From: DASSTY01 sp035760645 | GTDB lineage: Bacteria; Gemmatimonadota; Gemmatimonadetes; Gemmatimonadales; GWC2-71-9 | DNA length: 64,000 nt | Direction: 5' to 3' | Assembly (NCBI GenBank): GCA_035760645.1 | Contig: DASTSO010000064.1 | Coordinates: 73,995-137,994, forward strand | Shown: positions 31,812 to 40,534 of the stretch, piece by piece | How the letters are laid out: each line of letters opens with the position of its first letter | Numbering within the stretch: the first letter of the stretch is position 1 | The notes under the pieces: model-generated | Databases searched by the model: none | The model's input: the letters and a program-made list of their open reading frames with translations, nothing else | What the model was told of the DNA's origin: nothing | Program-made: the position numbers and the translations under genes

Positions 31812-33416
31812 CTACTCCGCCTTGACGTCCTCCACGTTCGCCATCATGCGGCGAATGGGGATCGCGAGCAGCGCGAGCACGGCGGCGGAGACGAGCAGGG
31901 CGAGCGTCGTGCCCTTGAAGAGCATCGGCGTCTGCTCGAGCTTCTCCGGGTCCACGCTGCCGCCGACGAGGCCGGCGATGAGGTTGCCGACCGAGGCGGC
32001 GAGGAACCAGATGCCCATCATCTGCCCGACGTACTTGCGCGGCGAGAGCTTCGTCATCGACGACAGCCCCACCGGGCTCAGCGAGAGCTCGCCCAGGGTC
32101 TGGAAGAAGTAGCTCAGCGTGAGCCAGATCGCCGACACCTTCAGCGCCCCGCCGCTCGCGACGAGCATGTTGGCCGGGATGATCATGAGGCCGAAGCCGA
32201 TCGCCGCGAGGAGCAGGCCCAGGGAGAACTTGGCCGGGCTCGAGAGCTCCATGTTGCGCCGCGCCATCCCGACCCAGAGCGCGGCGAAGACCGGCGCGAG
32301 GATGATGATGAAGAGCGAGTTGATCGACTGGAACCAGAGCGCCGGGACCTCGAAGCCGAAGAAGGTGCGGTCGGTGAAGTCGCGCGCGAAGAGGTTGAGC
32401 GAGGTCGGCGCCTGCTCGAACGCGGCCCAGAAGATGGCGGCGAAGACGAACAGGACGAAGATCACGGCCACCCGCTTCTTCTCGTCCGTGGTCAGCTTGC
32501 CCGTGGCGTAGACGCCCGCGAAGTAGAGCACGGCGATGCCGACGAGGACGTAGGTCATCATCCGGCCGATCGCCTGCGGATCGAAGGTGACGGCGCCGGT
32601 CGAGGCGAGCACGAACAGCAGCGCGATCAGCCCCAGCCCGGCGAAGAGCACGATCGTCCCGGTGCGCCGCTGGCGCGCGTCCACCACCGGGTCGGGGTGG
32701 TGCGAGGGCTCCGTCCCGAGATTGCCGAGGGTGCTGCGCTGGCGGATGGCGAAGGTGACGAGACCGAGGGCCATGCCGACGCCCGCGGCGCCGAAGCCCC
32801 AGTGCCAGCCGATCTTCTCGCCGAGGGCGCCGGTGATGATCTGGCCGAAGAAGGAGCCGAGGTTGATCCCCATGTAGAAGATCGAGAACCCGGCGTCGCG
32901 CCGCGCGCCACCCTCGGGGTACAGGTCGCCGACGATGGCCGAGATGTTCGGCTTGAGGAGCCCGGTGCCCAGCACGATGAGCACGAGGCCCAGGAAGAAC
33001 GGCACCTTGCTCGTCGCGAAGCCGGAGAGGCCGATCGAGAGGTGGCCCGCCGTGATCAGCACCGCGCCGAGCATAATGGCGCGGCGGAGCCCGAGCAGCC
33101 GGTCGGCCACCCAGCCGCCCGGGAGCGAGGCCAGGTAGACCGAGGCGGCGTAGATGCCGACGATCGCGCCCGCCTCGCTCCGCTCGAAGCCGAAGCCGCC
33201 CTGCATCAGGGTGGCCGTCATGAAGAGGATCAGGAGCGGCCGCAGGCCGTAGTAGGAGAACCGCTCCCACATCTCCGTGAAGAACAGCGTGGCGAGCCCG
33301 CGCGGGTGGCCGAAGAAGGTCTTCTCGCCGACGGGCACCACGGGCGGCCGGGGATGATCCGTCAACGGATCGGCGAGCGGGCCGCGGTCGTAGTCGCTGG
33401 TTCGGGGTGTCGCCAT
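31812..33416 (-). CDS. POT/PTR-family proton-coupled peptide transporter
   Basis: A 534-residue inner-membrane MFS carrier for di- and tripeptides. The family motif ExxERFSYYG is present with E48, E51 and R52 (TEMWERFSYYGLRPLL). The second signature GTGLLKPNISAIVGDLY and the FYMGINLGSFFGQIITG segment also match. About 14 hydrophobic helices are visible. Near the C-terminus LSPVGLSSMTKLSPRKYVGQMMGIWFLA is the usual late signature. It follows the DUF1028 gene by 30 bases, making it the last gene of the operon that begins at 35137. A peptidase or DUF1028 link to peptide use is inferred. Confidence 0.93.
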   Translation of the reverse strand: MATPRTSDYDRGPLADPLTDHPRPPVVPVGEKTFFGHPRGLATLFFTEMWERFSYYGLRPLLILFMTATLMQGGFGFERSEAGAIVGIYAASVYLASLPGGWVADRLLGLRRAIMLGAVLITAGHLSIGLSGFATSKVPFFLGLVLIVLGTGLLKPNISAIVGDLYPEGGARRDAGFSIFYMGINLGSFFGQIITGALGEKIGWHWGFGAAGVGMALGLVTFAIRQRSTLGNLGTEPSHHPDPVVDARQRRTGTIVLFAGLGLIALLFVLASTGAVTFDPQAIGRMMTYVLVGIAVLYFAGVYATGKLTTDEKKRVAVIFVLFVFAAIFWAAFEQAPTSLNLFARDFTDRTFFGFEVPALWFQSINSLFIIILAPVFAALWVGMARRNMELSSPAKFSLGLLLAAIGFGLMIIPANMLVASGGALKVSAIWLTLSYFFQTLGELSLSPVGLSSMTKLSPRKYVGQMMGIWFLAASVGNLIAGLVGGSVDPEKLEQTPMLFKGTTLALLVSAAVLALLAIPIRRMMANVEDVKAE

Positions 33417-33446
33417 GTCAGGTCTCGGGTGTGGGGAGGGGCGGGC

Positions 33447-34574
33447 TCAGCGGGCGCCGCGGCGCCGGGGCGGCTCGGCCGGAGTCGCCGGACTCTGCGC
33501 GGCGCCGAGCGGATGCTTGGCCAGGATGTCCTGCAGCACGACGCGGTCGATCCGCCCGTCCATGCGGACGCGCACGTCGTAGTTCTCCCAGTACATGAAG
33601 TTCTTCAGCGCCTCGAGGAAGGCGGGCGTGGCCCGCCCCTGCCGCGCGGCGAGCCACTTCTGCGGCTGGTTCACCGGCTCGCGCAGCAGGATCGGCTCGA
33701 GCTGCGCGACGATCTGCGGCGTGATCGGCACGAGGTCGGCCGGGTCGCTCGGGAAGAAGTGCAGCTTGTGCAGCGCGAGCAGCCGCTCGAGCTCGGCGAT
33801 CGGATCCTTCGCGTCGTAGACGCGGATGTCCACGAAGCGGTCGTTGGCGCCGAGGTAGCCGCCGTGCTGCCGCACGACGAGCAGCGCGGCCGACTGCATC
33901 CCGCGCTTGTCGCCGCCGCCCGCCTGGCCGGCCTTGAGCGCCGCCATGAGCCGGTCGGCGAGCGCGCCCGTCGAGCGCTCGAAGGTCTCGGCCATGTTCT
34001 TCACGGTCTGGTCGGAGACCATGATGTTGGCCTGCGCGGCGAAGTGGCGGCCCGTGATGACCGCCCCCTTCCCGCCCGCCACGTTGCCGCGACCGCCGCG
34101 CGCGCCGACCCGGCCGCCCGCCCAGTCGAAGGTGTTCGCGCCGGTGAAGCTCGCCGCGTTGCCGCGCGCGTCCACGATGCCGACCTGCCGGTCCTGCAGC
34201 ATCGTGTCGGTGCGCATCACGATCCGCAGCGCCTCCTCCGCCGTCGCGCCCTGCGCGACGAGATCGAGCCCGCGCTCGCCGTAGGCGGTATTGCCGAGAC
34301 TCTGCGTCGCGACGGCGCCGACGTCGGCGCGCGCCCACGGCACGATCCCGCCGACGTTGGGGAACTTCGACTGCACGGCGACGCCGAGGTCGCCGGTCGC
34401 GGAGTCCCACGCGACGATGCTGTAGGTGTGGGCGAGCTTCTCGAAGTGGGCGGGAGGGCGGATCGGCTGCTGGGCGGCGAGCGGCGCGGCCAGGGCGAGC
34501 GGCAGCGCCGCCGCGAGCGCCGCGACCGCCGCGACCGCCGCGGGCGCCAGGAGACTCCGGAGTCGCGGCCTCAT
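33447..34574 (-). CDS. Secreted DUF1028 protein
   Basis: A 375-residue protein with a signal peptide (ALAAALPLALAAPLAAQQ, cleavage near residue 35). Residues about 45-265 match DUF1028, an Ntn-hydrolase-like family of unknown activity: HTYSIVAWDSATGDLGVAVQ, WARADVGAVATQSLGN, GLDLVAQGATAEEAL and QVGIVDARGNAASFTG. The remaining 100 residues are a separate C-terminal domain also seen in other members. ATG 34574 overlaps the coiled-coil gene's TGA (ATGA). Position before a peptide transporter suggests a role in peptide or amino-acid use; that is inference. Confidence 0.9.
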   Translation of the reverse strand: MRPRLRSLLAPAAVAAVAALAAALPLALAAPLAAQQPIRPPAHFEKLAHTYSIVAWDSATGDLGVAVQSKFPNVGGIVPWARADVGAVATQSLGNTAYGERGLDLVAQGATAEEALRIVMRTDTMLQDRQVGIVDARGNAASFTGANTFDWAGGRVGARGGRGNVAGGKGAVITGRHFAAQANIMVSDQTVKNMAETFERSTGALADRLMAALKAGQAGGGDKRGMQSAALLVVRQHGGYLGANDRFVDIRVYDAKDPIAELERLLALHKLHFFPSDPADLVPITPQIVAQLEPILLREPVNQPQKWLAARQGRATPAFLEALKNFMYWENYDVRVRMDGRIDRVVLQDILAKHPLGAAQSPATPAEPPRRRGAR

Positions 34575-35137
34575 TCCTTGCCGAGCTTTCGCTTGAGGTG
34601 GGCGAGCTGCGCCTCGACCGCCGACTCGTACAGCCGCCGCTCGGCCTGGGCCCGCGCCAGCTCGCCGTCGAGGTCCGTCTCGGGGCGCACGCCGCCGGCC
34701 TGCTCGAGGTCGCGCCAGGCGGCGTCGAGCCCGGCCTGCGCCGCGGCCGGCCCGCCCGGCTGCGCGGCGCGCAGTTCGGCCGTCATCTCCTCCAGGTCGC
34801 GCTCGGCGAGCGCGAGCTCCTCGCGCTGCACGACGAGCTTCTTCTCCAGGAGGCCGATCCGGTCGCGATGCTTCGCCGCGAAGCGCCCGGCGATCTCCAC
34901 CGTCTCGGGATCCGGCACCTCGGCGGCGAGCCGGCCGCGGCGCTCGGCGCGCTCCAGCTCCGCGCGCTCCTGCGCCAGCTCCCGCTCGCTCGCGGCGAGC
35001 GCCTCGCGCATCCGGCTCACGCCCACCCGGGCCTCGACCGTCGCCTCGCGGAGCATGGCGGCGCGCGCCCGGGCGTCCGGCGCAGCGGCCGCGTCGGCGA
35101 ACAGCTTGTCGAGACGTGCCTTGAGACCGTCGAACAC
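34571..35137 (-). CDS. Coiled-coil protein, PspA-like in composition, function unknown
   Basis: A 188-residue, almost wholly helical protein rich in Glu, Arg, Ala and Leu. Long heptad stretches run from about 25 to 110 (SRMREALAASERELAQERAELERAERR; IGLLEKKLVVQREELALAERDLEEMTAEL) and again near the C-terminus. Composition resembles PspA/IM30-type proteins, but no diagnostic motif was found. The start is GTG 35137; an AAGGA lies about 15 bases ahead, rather far. A good promoter lies 77 bases upstream, and the gene heads the operon with DUF1028 and the transporter. Confidence 0.7.
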   Translation of the reverse strand: MFDGLKARLDKLFADAAAAPDARARAAMLREATVEARVGVSRMREALAASERELAQERAELERAERRGRLAAEVPDPETVEIAGRFAAKHRDRIGLLEKKLVVQREELALAERDLEEMTAELRAAQPGGPAAAQAGLDAAWRDLEQAGGVRPETDLDGELARAQAERRLYESAVEAQLAHLKRKLGKE

Positions 35138-35213
35138 GGGTGGTGCGATCCTTCCGGAGTCGGGAGCCGATGCGGGGGCGGGCAACGACAAGAGATTGGC
35201 GGATAACGGGTTA

Positions 35214-35242
35214 ATGTTACCGGCCGGTCCCGGGGCCGTCAA
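35214..35242 (-). promoter_or_regulatory. Promoter of the coiled-coil / DUF1028 / POT operon
   Basis: On the minus strand, TTGACG (35237-35242), a 17-base spacer and TAACAT (35214-35219). Transcription should start near 35207, giving a leader of about 70 bases before GTG 35137. It is the best minus-strand consensus in this part of the window. Confidence 0.7.
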
Positions 35243-35322
35243 GCAAGCCGACGCCGACGGCGTTACTATTCGGGGTCGTGCTCGAGGCACCGCGTCTCGC
35301 CCACCTCACCCGGGAGCGCCCC

Positions 35323-35847
35323 ATGCGCCTGCGGCCGTCTCACCCTCCCACTCTGGTCGTCGCGTTCGTCGCCGGGACCGCGCTCGGGCTCGGCGCCTGC
35401 AACCGTTCGGAGCCGCAGCGCGGCAACGCACTGGCGTGCGGGCTCGCCGCGGCGGCCGCACCCCAGGCGCTGCTCAACGAGTTCGGCGTCGAGAACCAGA
35501 CGCTGGGCTACGTCCCCGCTCACCTGCCGCAGCGCCTCGTCGTGCGCTTCGCCGGCGGCCCCGCGCTGCCGGCCGTGGTGGGCCGCGCCGACTCCGCGCT
35601 CGTCCTCGGCGTCGAGGGGACACCGCCCGCGAACCAGCAGGTCGGCTTCGGGGTCCTCGTGGTGGACCGCGCCGACACGGCGCGCGGCGCGATGCTCTTC
35701 CCCGGCCTCCCGCCCGAGGGCGCGCCGCAGCTGGGCACCGTGTCGGTCGGCGGCGCGACGGTGCCGCTCATCGGCGTGCAGACCGACCCGAAGAAGGTGG
35801 AGGACCCGAAGTGTCCCCTCTTCCCCGACTCCGTGGCGAAGAGCTGA
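35323..35847 (+). CDS. Small secreted lipoprotein, function unknown
   Basis: A 174-residue protein with a lipoprotein signal (HPPTLVVAFVAGTALGLGAC, lipidation at Cys26). The mature part is soluble, with beta-rich stretches (ALPAVVGRADSALVLGVEG; QVGFGVLVVDRADTARGAMLFPGL; TVSVGGATVPLIGVQ). I recognise no family. ATG 35323 has GGGAG at 35312. A TACTAT at 35264-35269 could be a -10 box, but no -35 was seen. The next gene starts 4 bases after the stop, so they are co-transcribed. Confidence 0.72.
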   Translation: MRLRPSHPPTLVVAFVAGTALGLGACNRSEPQRGNALACGLAAAAAPQALLNEFGVENQTLGYVPAHLPQRLVVRFAGGPALPAVVGRADSALVLGVEGTPPANQQVGFGVLVVDRADTARGAMLFPGLPPEGAPQLGTVSVGGATVPLIGVQTDPKKVEDPKCPLFPDSVAKS

Positions 35848-35851
35848 GGAG

Positions 35852-36589
35852 ATGCACACCGGGCCGAAGCCCCGCATCGCCGTCACCGGCGTGCTCCGCT
35901 GTTGGGACGGCGCCGAGCGCGCCGGCGTCAACGCGGCCTACGTGCGGGCGGTGCTCGCCGCGGGCGGCGTGCCGCTCGTACTCCCGCCCATCGTGCCGGA
36001 CGCCGATGCCGACGCCGCGCTCGAGGGCATGGACGGCGTCCTCCTCACGGGCGGCGAGGACGTGGACCCCGCGCACTACGCCGCCGCGCCGCACCCGGCG
36101 CTCGGCACCGTGAGCGCCGAGCGCGACCGCTTCGAGCTCGCGCTCGTGGCCGCGGCGCGCCGGCGGGGGCTGCCGATCCTGGGCATCTGCCGCGGGATCC
36201 AGCTCGTCAACGTCGCCCTGGGCGGCACGCTCTGGCAGGACCTCCCCAGCGAGCGCCCCGGCGCCGTGGACCACGACCCCGGCGGCGCGCGCAGCACGCG
36301 CACGCACCGCATCCGCGTCGCCCCCGGCAGCCGCGCCGCGGCGGTGCTGGGCACGACCGAGCTCGACGCGAACTCGTTTCATCATCAGGCGGTGCGCGAC
36401 GTCGCCCCCGGCCTCGAGCCCACGGCCTGGACCGACGACGGCCTGGTCGAAGCGGTGGAGTCGCGCGAGGGCCCCTGGCTCCTCGCCGTACAGTGGCACC
36501 CCGAGGAGATGCACGCCGAGGCGGCCGCGCCGGAGCGGGGGCTGTTTCGGGCGCTGGTGGAAGAAGCGCGGCTAGGGGCTAGGGACTAG
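35852..36589 (+). CDS. Gamma-glutamyl-gamma-aminobutyrate hydrolase (PuuD/peptidase C26 family)
   Basis: A 245-residue class-I glutamine-amidotransferase-type hydrolase. The nucleophile elbow is LGICRGIQLVN (C113). The catalytic His/Glu are in AVQWHPEEMHAE (H216, E218), with LLTGGEDVDPAHY in between. Relatives cleave gamma-glutamyl-GABA in putrescine breakdown or act on other gamma-glutamyl peptides; no other puu genes are near, so the substrate is uncertain. The Shine-Dalgarno GAGGAG precedes ATG 35852. The last six residues (RLGARD) and the TAG stop are encoded by heptanucleotide repeats. Confidence 0.9.
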   Translation: MHTGPKPRIAVTGVLRCWDGAERAGVNAAYVRAVLAAGGVPLVLPPIVPDADADAALEGMDGVLLTGGEDVDPAHYAAAPHPALGTVSAERDRFELALVAAARRRGLPILGICRGIQLVNVALGGTLWQDLPSERPGAVDHDPGGARSTRTHRIRVAPGSRAAAVLGTTELDANSFHHQAVRDVAPGLEPTAWTDDGLVEAVESREGPWLLAVQWHPEEMHAEAAAPERGLFRALVEEARLGARD

Positions 36590-36684
36590 GGACTAGGGAC
36601 TAGGGGGCGCCATGCCGATGCCGGCTCCCGTCCTCCAAGCCCATTTGATTGCGCCCTAGCCCCTAGCCCCTAGTCCCTAGCCCC
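36572..36684. repeat. Inverted heptanucleotide array between convergent genes (probable bidirectional terminator)
   Basis: The left side (36572-36606) has five CTAGGGA/CTAGGGG units. The right side (36651-36684) has about four and a half complementary units (CCCTAGC/CCCTAGT). The two sides could pair into a long stem around a 40-base loop (36611-36650) containing a CCATTTGATT stretch. The plus-strand gene ends inside the left array, and the minus-strand gene's TGA (36685-36687) abuts the right array. Confidence 0.75.
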
Positions 36685-37407
36685 TCAGTTCACTCCCATC
36701 TCCCGCCACACCCGCTCCGGTGTCACGCTGTGCGGGAAGAGCACCCGGTCGCTGATGCCGGTGAGCGCGGTGCGGATGCGGGGGAACTCGTCCGCGGCGC
36801 GGCCGAGGATGGCGTCGAGCCCATAGCGGTCGGCGAGGACGTGATCGGAGGCGAGGCCGTAGCCGTGGCGGCCGAGCGCGTCGTAGTAGGTGACGTCGGG
36901 ACCGCCTTTGCGCAGTCGGCGCGCCGCGATATAATCGGGAAAGAGGCCCGCCAGCCAGAGTGCGTAGTTGCCGAGGTGGACCATGACGCGGAAGCGGCGC
37001 TCGGCGTGCTCCGCGGCGCCGCCCGCCGCGAGGTCGGCGAGCAGGTCCACGAGATAGCGGTGCTGCTGATCGTCGTTCCAGTCGACGCGCCAGGCGCGGC
37101 CGCCCCGCCCGAAGGCGATGAGCAGCGCGGCGAGGTAGTCGGCGAGATCCCGGTCGTCCACGCCCGCGCGCCGCAGTCCGTGGCGCACCAGCACATAGAA
37201 GAAGAGCGTCTCGGACGGGACCAGCACCGTCCGCACCGCGAGCAATCGCTCGAGCAGCTCGGGCGCGTCGAGCAGCGCGTCGGGCCCCTCCGCGGCGAGA
37301 CGCCGCTCGAGCGCGGCGCGCCGCGGCGCCGAGCCCCGGCTCAACAGGAGGAGAACGAGCTGCAGGTCCGCCGCGCTCAGGCGGCCGCGCGTATCGGCAC
37401 GAATCAT
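36685..37407 (-). CDS. Hypothetical helical protein
   Basis: A 240-residue soluble protein that I do not recognise. It is mostly helical, with Leu/Arg-rich segments in the first half (LSAADLQLVLLLLSRG; ELLERLLAVRTVLVPSETLFFYVLVRHGLRRAGV). The second half has conserved-looking aromatic stretches (MVHLGNYALWLAGLFPDYI; YYDALGRHGYGLASDHVLADRYGL). ATG 37407 is supported by a GGAGGG Shine-Dalgarno 6 bases ahead. Its start codon overlaps that of the divergent histidine kinase, so the promoter must lie within the kinase's coding sequence. Length, frame quality and the clean ribosome site support a real gene. Confidence 0.72.
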   Translation of the reverse strand: MIRADTRGRLSAADLQLVLLLLSRGSAPRRAALERRLAAEGPDALLDAPELLERLLAVRTVLVPSETLFFYVLVRHGLRRAGVDDRDLADYLAALLIAFGRGGRAWRVDWNDDQQHRYLVDLLADLAAGGAAEHAERRFRVMVHLGNYALWLAGLFPDYIAARRLRKGGPDVTYYDALGRHGYGLASDHVLADRYGLDAILGRAADEFPRIRTALTGISDRVLFPHSVTPERVWREMGVN

Positions 37408-39415
37408 GGCAATCCCTCCATCCACGGATTCCACCTCGTCGAGCCCTCCGCCGTCCCCGCCCGCCGGGGACGGCGCCGAGACCGCCGCCGCGAGCTCGCT
37501 CGCGCTCGTGCGGCGGGTGACGGCGTTCGGCCAGGAGCTGGCCGGCACGCTGCGCCGCGCCTCGGTGCTCGACCTGCTCATGCGCCACGTGCGCGAGGGG
37601 CTCGAGCCCGCCGAGATCACGGTCGGCCTCTTCAACAGAGACAGCGCGGGCATCGAGGTCGTGCACACCTGGCCGGGCACCGGCGTGGACCGCCACGCGC
37701 TGCTCGAGCTCGCCAGCCGGCGCGGCCCGCTCGTCGCCGCGCAGGAGATCGGCCGGGTGCTGCAGGAGGCCGGGCTGCCCGCCCCGCCCGACGTGAGCGG
37801 CAGCTGGTGCGTCGTGCCGCTCGTCGCCAAGGGGCGCGTGACGGGCGCGGTGGCCGCGCGCTCGCTCACCCACGCCTTCGACGCCACCGACCTCGCCCTG
37901 CTCGCCGCCCTCGCCTCGCAGGCGAGCATCGCGCTCGAGAGCGCGCGGCTGGTGGACCTGCACGACGACGGCCGGCGCTCGTGGCAGGAGGTGGTCGACG
38001 CCATCTCCCTCGCCCTGTGCATCGTGGATCGCAGCGGCCGCATCCGGCGTGCCAACCGCGCCTTCGCCGAGCTGGTGGACGCGCCGCCGGCCGCGCTCAT
38101 CGGCCGGCCCTGGCACGCCTTCACGCCGCCCGAGTGGGCGCCGGAGATCCGCCGCGCCATCGAGCTGCCGCCGGGCGGCACCGAGGTCGAGCTGCGCACC
38201 GGGGATCGAAGCTACGGCGTGAGCGCCGTGCCGATCAGTGACACGGACCGCTCCGCGGTGGTGCTCCTCTTCGACGACCAGACCGACCAGCGCAAGCTCC
38301 AGGCCCAGCTCATCCAGTCCGAGAAGATGTCGGCCATCGGCCAGCTGATCGCCGGCATCGCGCACGACCTCAACAACCCGCTCGCCTCGGTGGTGGGTTT
38401 CGCCGACTTCCTGGGCGAAGTGCGAGACGTCCCGCCCCAGCTCCGCGAGCCGCTCACGGTGATCCGCGAGGAGGCCGAGCGGGCGAGCAACATCGTGAAG
38501 AACCTGCTGAGCTTCGCGCGCAAGCAGGAGCACCAGCGGCGCCGCACGTCCCTGCGGCAGCTCCTGGAGAGCACGCTGCTGCTGCTGCGCAACCAGCTCC
38601 TGGGCTACCACGTCGAGTACCGCCTCGAGCTCGACGACGACCTGCCCGACGTGGACATCGATCCCAACCAGATCCAGCAGGTCTTCGTCAACCTCATCAA
38701 CAACGCCGCCCAGGCGATCGCCTCCACCGGGCGGCCGGGGCTCGTCGTGGTGCGCGGCCGCCGCTGGATGGACGGGGTGGCGATCGACGTGAGCGACAAC
38801 GGCCCCGGCCTGAGCGAGGAGCTGCAGGCGCAGGTCTTCGATCCCTTCTTCACCACCAAGGGCGAGGGCGAGGGCACGGGGCTCGGGCTCTCGATCAGCC
38901 AGGGCATCATGAAGGAGCACGGCGGCCGCATCACGCTGCAGAGCGAGGAGGGCCGCGGCGCCACCTTCACCGTGCACCTGCCGCTGTCGAGCCGCGAGCC
39001 GGTCGCGGAGCCGCCGGTGCCGGTGCGGCACGCGCTGCCGCGGCTCCGCGTGCTGGTGGTGGACGACGAGCCGCACATCCTGCACTACATGCGCGCGACG
39101 CTCGAGGCGTGGGGCCACACCGTCGCGGTCGCCGCCGACGGCGACGAGGCGCTCGCGCGCGCCGAGGCGGAGCCGTTCGACCTCATCGTCTCCGATCTCC
39201 GCATGCCGCGCCTCGGCGGGCGCGAGTTCTACCAGGACCTCGAGCGGCGCCGACCCGACCTCGCGCGCCGGCTCGTCTTCAGCACCGGCGACACGGTGCG
39301 CGGCGACACGCTCGCCTTCCTCGAAGGGCTCGACCGGCCCTACCTGCACAAGCCGTTCAGTCTGGCCGAGCTGCGCACCGTGCTCGCCGCGGTGGCGCGC
39401 GAGAGCGGGCGCTGA
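37406..39415 (+). CDS. Hybrid sensor histidine kinase (GAF-PAS-HisKA-HATPase-receiver)
   Basis: A 669-residue cytosolic hybrid kinase with no membrane helix. After a Ser/Pro-rich tail come a GAF domain (about 40-190), a PAS domain (about 195-295), HisKA with AGIAHDLNNPLASVVGF (H320), and the ATPase domain with VFVNLINNAAQAI, DNGPGLSEE, DPFFTTKGEGEGTGLGLSIS. The C-terminal receiver (about 545-669) has VLVVDDEPHIL, LIVSDLRMPRL (D597) and YLHKPFS. The receiver has no output domain, so it may relay or modulate. ATG 37406 overlaps the divergent gene's start and lacks a Shine-Dalgarno; a downstream start is possible. Two glycosyltransferases follow. Confidence 0.92.
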   Translation: MAIPPSTDSTSSSPPPSPPAGDGAETAAASSLALVRRVTAFGQELAGTLRRASVLDLLMRHVREGLEPAEITVGLFNRDSAGIEVVHTWPGTGVDRHALLELASRRGPLVAAQEIGRVLQEAGLPAPPDVSGSWCVVPLVAKGRVTGAVAARSLTHAFDATDLALLAALASQASIALESARLVDLHDDGRRSWQEVVDAISLALCIVDRSGRIRRANRAFAELVDAPPAALIGRPWHAFTPPEWAPEIRRAIELPPGGTEVELRTGDRSYGVSAVPISDTDRSAVVLLFDDQTDQRKLQAQLIQSEKMSAIGQLIAGIAHDLNNPLASVVGFADFLGEVRDVPPQLREPLTVIREEAERASNIVKNLLSFARKQEHQRRRTSLRQLLESTLLLLRNQLLGYHVEYRLELDDDLPDVDIDPNQIQQVFVNLINNAAQAIASTGRPGLVVVRGRRWMDGVAIDVSDNGPGLSEELQAQVFDPFFTTKGEGEGTGLGLSISQGIMKEHGGRITLQSEEGRGATFTVHLPLSSREPVAEPPVPVRHALPRLRVLVVDDEPHILHYMRATLEAWGHTVAVAADGDEALARAEAEPFDLIVSDLRMPRLGGREFYQDLERRRPDLARRLVFSTGDTVRGDTLAFLEGLDRPYLHKPFSLAELRTVLAAVARESGR

Positions 39416-39426
39416 CGGGTCCCGAC

Positions 39427-40527
39427 GTGCACGTCGTCCACGTCGCGTCGGGACTCGAGTGGCGCGGCGCCGAGCGCCAGCTGCGGCTGCTCGCGCGCGG
39501 GCTCGCGCGGCAGGGCGTGCCGCAGACGGTGGTCACCGGGCGCGACTCGACGCTCGCGCGCCATCTCGCGGCCGACGGCGTCGCGCTGCACGCGGTGCCG
39601 TGGGCCGCGCCGCTCGACCCGCGCGCCCTGCCCGCGCTCGTGCGCGAGACCCATCGCGCCGGCGCCGTCGTGCACACGCACGACGCCCACGCCCTCGCGC
39701 TCGTCGCCGCGGCCGAGGCGCTGGGCGGCGCGCCCGTGGTCGCGACCCGCCGCCTGCTGCGCCCGCGCCGCGCCGAGACGCTCTGGCGCCGCGCCGATGC
39801 GGTCGTCGCGACCTCCGAGGCGGTGCGCGCGCGGCTCCTCCGGCGCGACTTCGACTCCACGCGCATCGTCGTGATCCCGCCCGGCGTGGCGGCCGGCGAG
39901 CTGCGCCGCGCCGACGGCGCCGGGGTGCGCGCCGCGCTCGGGCTCCCGCCCGAGGGGCCGCTCGCCGTGGCCCTCGGCGGCTACGCCGAGGAGCACGGGC
40001 ACGCGCTCCTCCTGCGCGCCGCCGAGCGGCTCGCCATCGTCGCGCCACGCCTGCACTGGGTGCTCGCCGGCGACGGCGCCGGCCGCCGCACCCTCGCGCG
40101 CGAGGCCGCCGCCCTCGGCCTCGCCGACCGCGTGCGCGTCATCCCCGCCCCCGAGGAGCCCGCGATGCTGCTCGCCGCGGCGTCGCTCTTCGTGCTCGCC
40201 TCGTGGCACGAGGACTACGATCCCGCGCTGCTCGACGCCATGGCCCTCGGCGTCCCCGTGGTCGCCACCCGCACCCCGACGCACGTCGAGCTGGTGGGCG
40301 ACGCGGCCGGCCTCCTCGTCCCCCGCGACGAGCCGGCGACGCTCGCCGACGCCGTGCACCGCCTCATCCTCGAGCCCGCCTTCGCCGAGGTCCTGGTGCG
40401 CGCCGCGAGCGCGCGGGTGGCGCACTTCGACCTCGGGCGGTTGGTGGCGGCGCATCTCTCGGTGTATCGTTCCCTCGGTTCCGTCCCCGACGGTCCCGTC
40501 CCCGATCGCGCGCGCGAAGGCGCCTGA
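39427..40527 (+). CDS. GT4-type glycosyltransferase
   Basis: A 366-residue GT-B enzyme. The N-domain opens with VHVASGLEWRGAERQLRLLARGL, the loop typical of GT4 enzymes, and VVHTHDAHALALVAAAEA. The C-domain has LHWVLAGDGAGRRTL and ASWHEDYDPALLDAMALGVPVVATRTPTHVELVG, in which Glu-x7-Glu of the usual motif is replaced by Asp (EDYDPALLD). GTG 39427 is used; a CTG at 39412 would overlap the kinase stop. It is encoded in one run with the kinase, a GT2 enzyme and a lipoprotein. Donor and acceptor are unknown. Confidence 0.87.
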   Translation: MHVVHVASGLEWRGAERQLRLLARGLARQGVPQTVVTGRDSTLARHLAADGVALHAVPWAAPLDPRALPALVRETHRAGAVVHTHDAHALALVAAAEALGGAPVVATRRLLRPRRAETLWRRADAVVATSEAVRARLLRRDFDSTRIVVIPPGVAAGELRRADGAGVRAALGLPPEGPLAVALGGYAEEHGHALLLRAAERLAIVAPRLHWVLAGDGAGRRTLAREAAALGLADRVRVIPAPEEPAMLLAAASLFVLASWHEDYDPALLDAMALGVPVVATRTPTHVELVGDAAGLLVPRDEPATLADAVHRLILEPAFAEVLVRAASARVAHFDLGRLVAAHLSVYRSLGSVPDGPVPDRAREGA

Positions 40528-40534
40528 CTCACGC

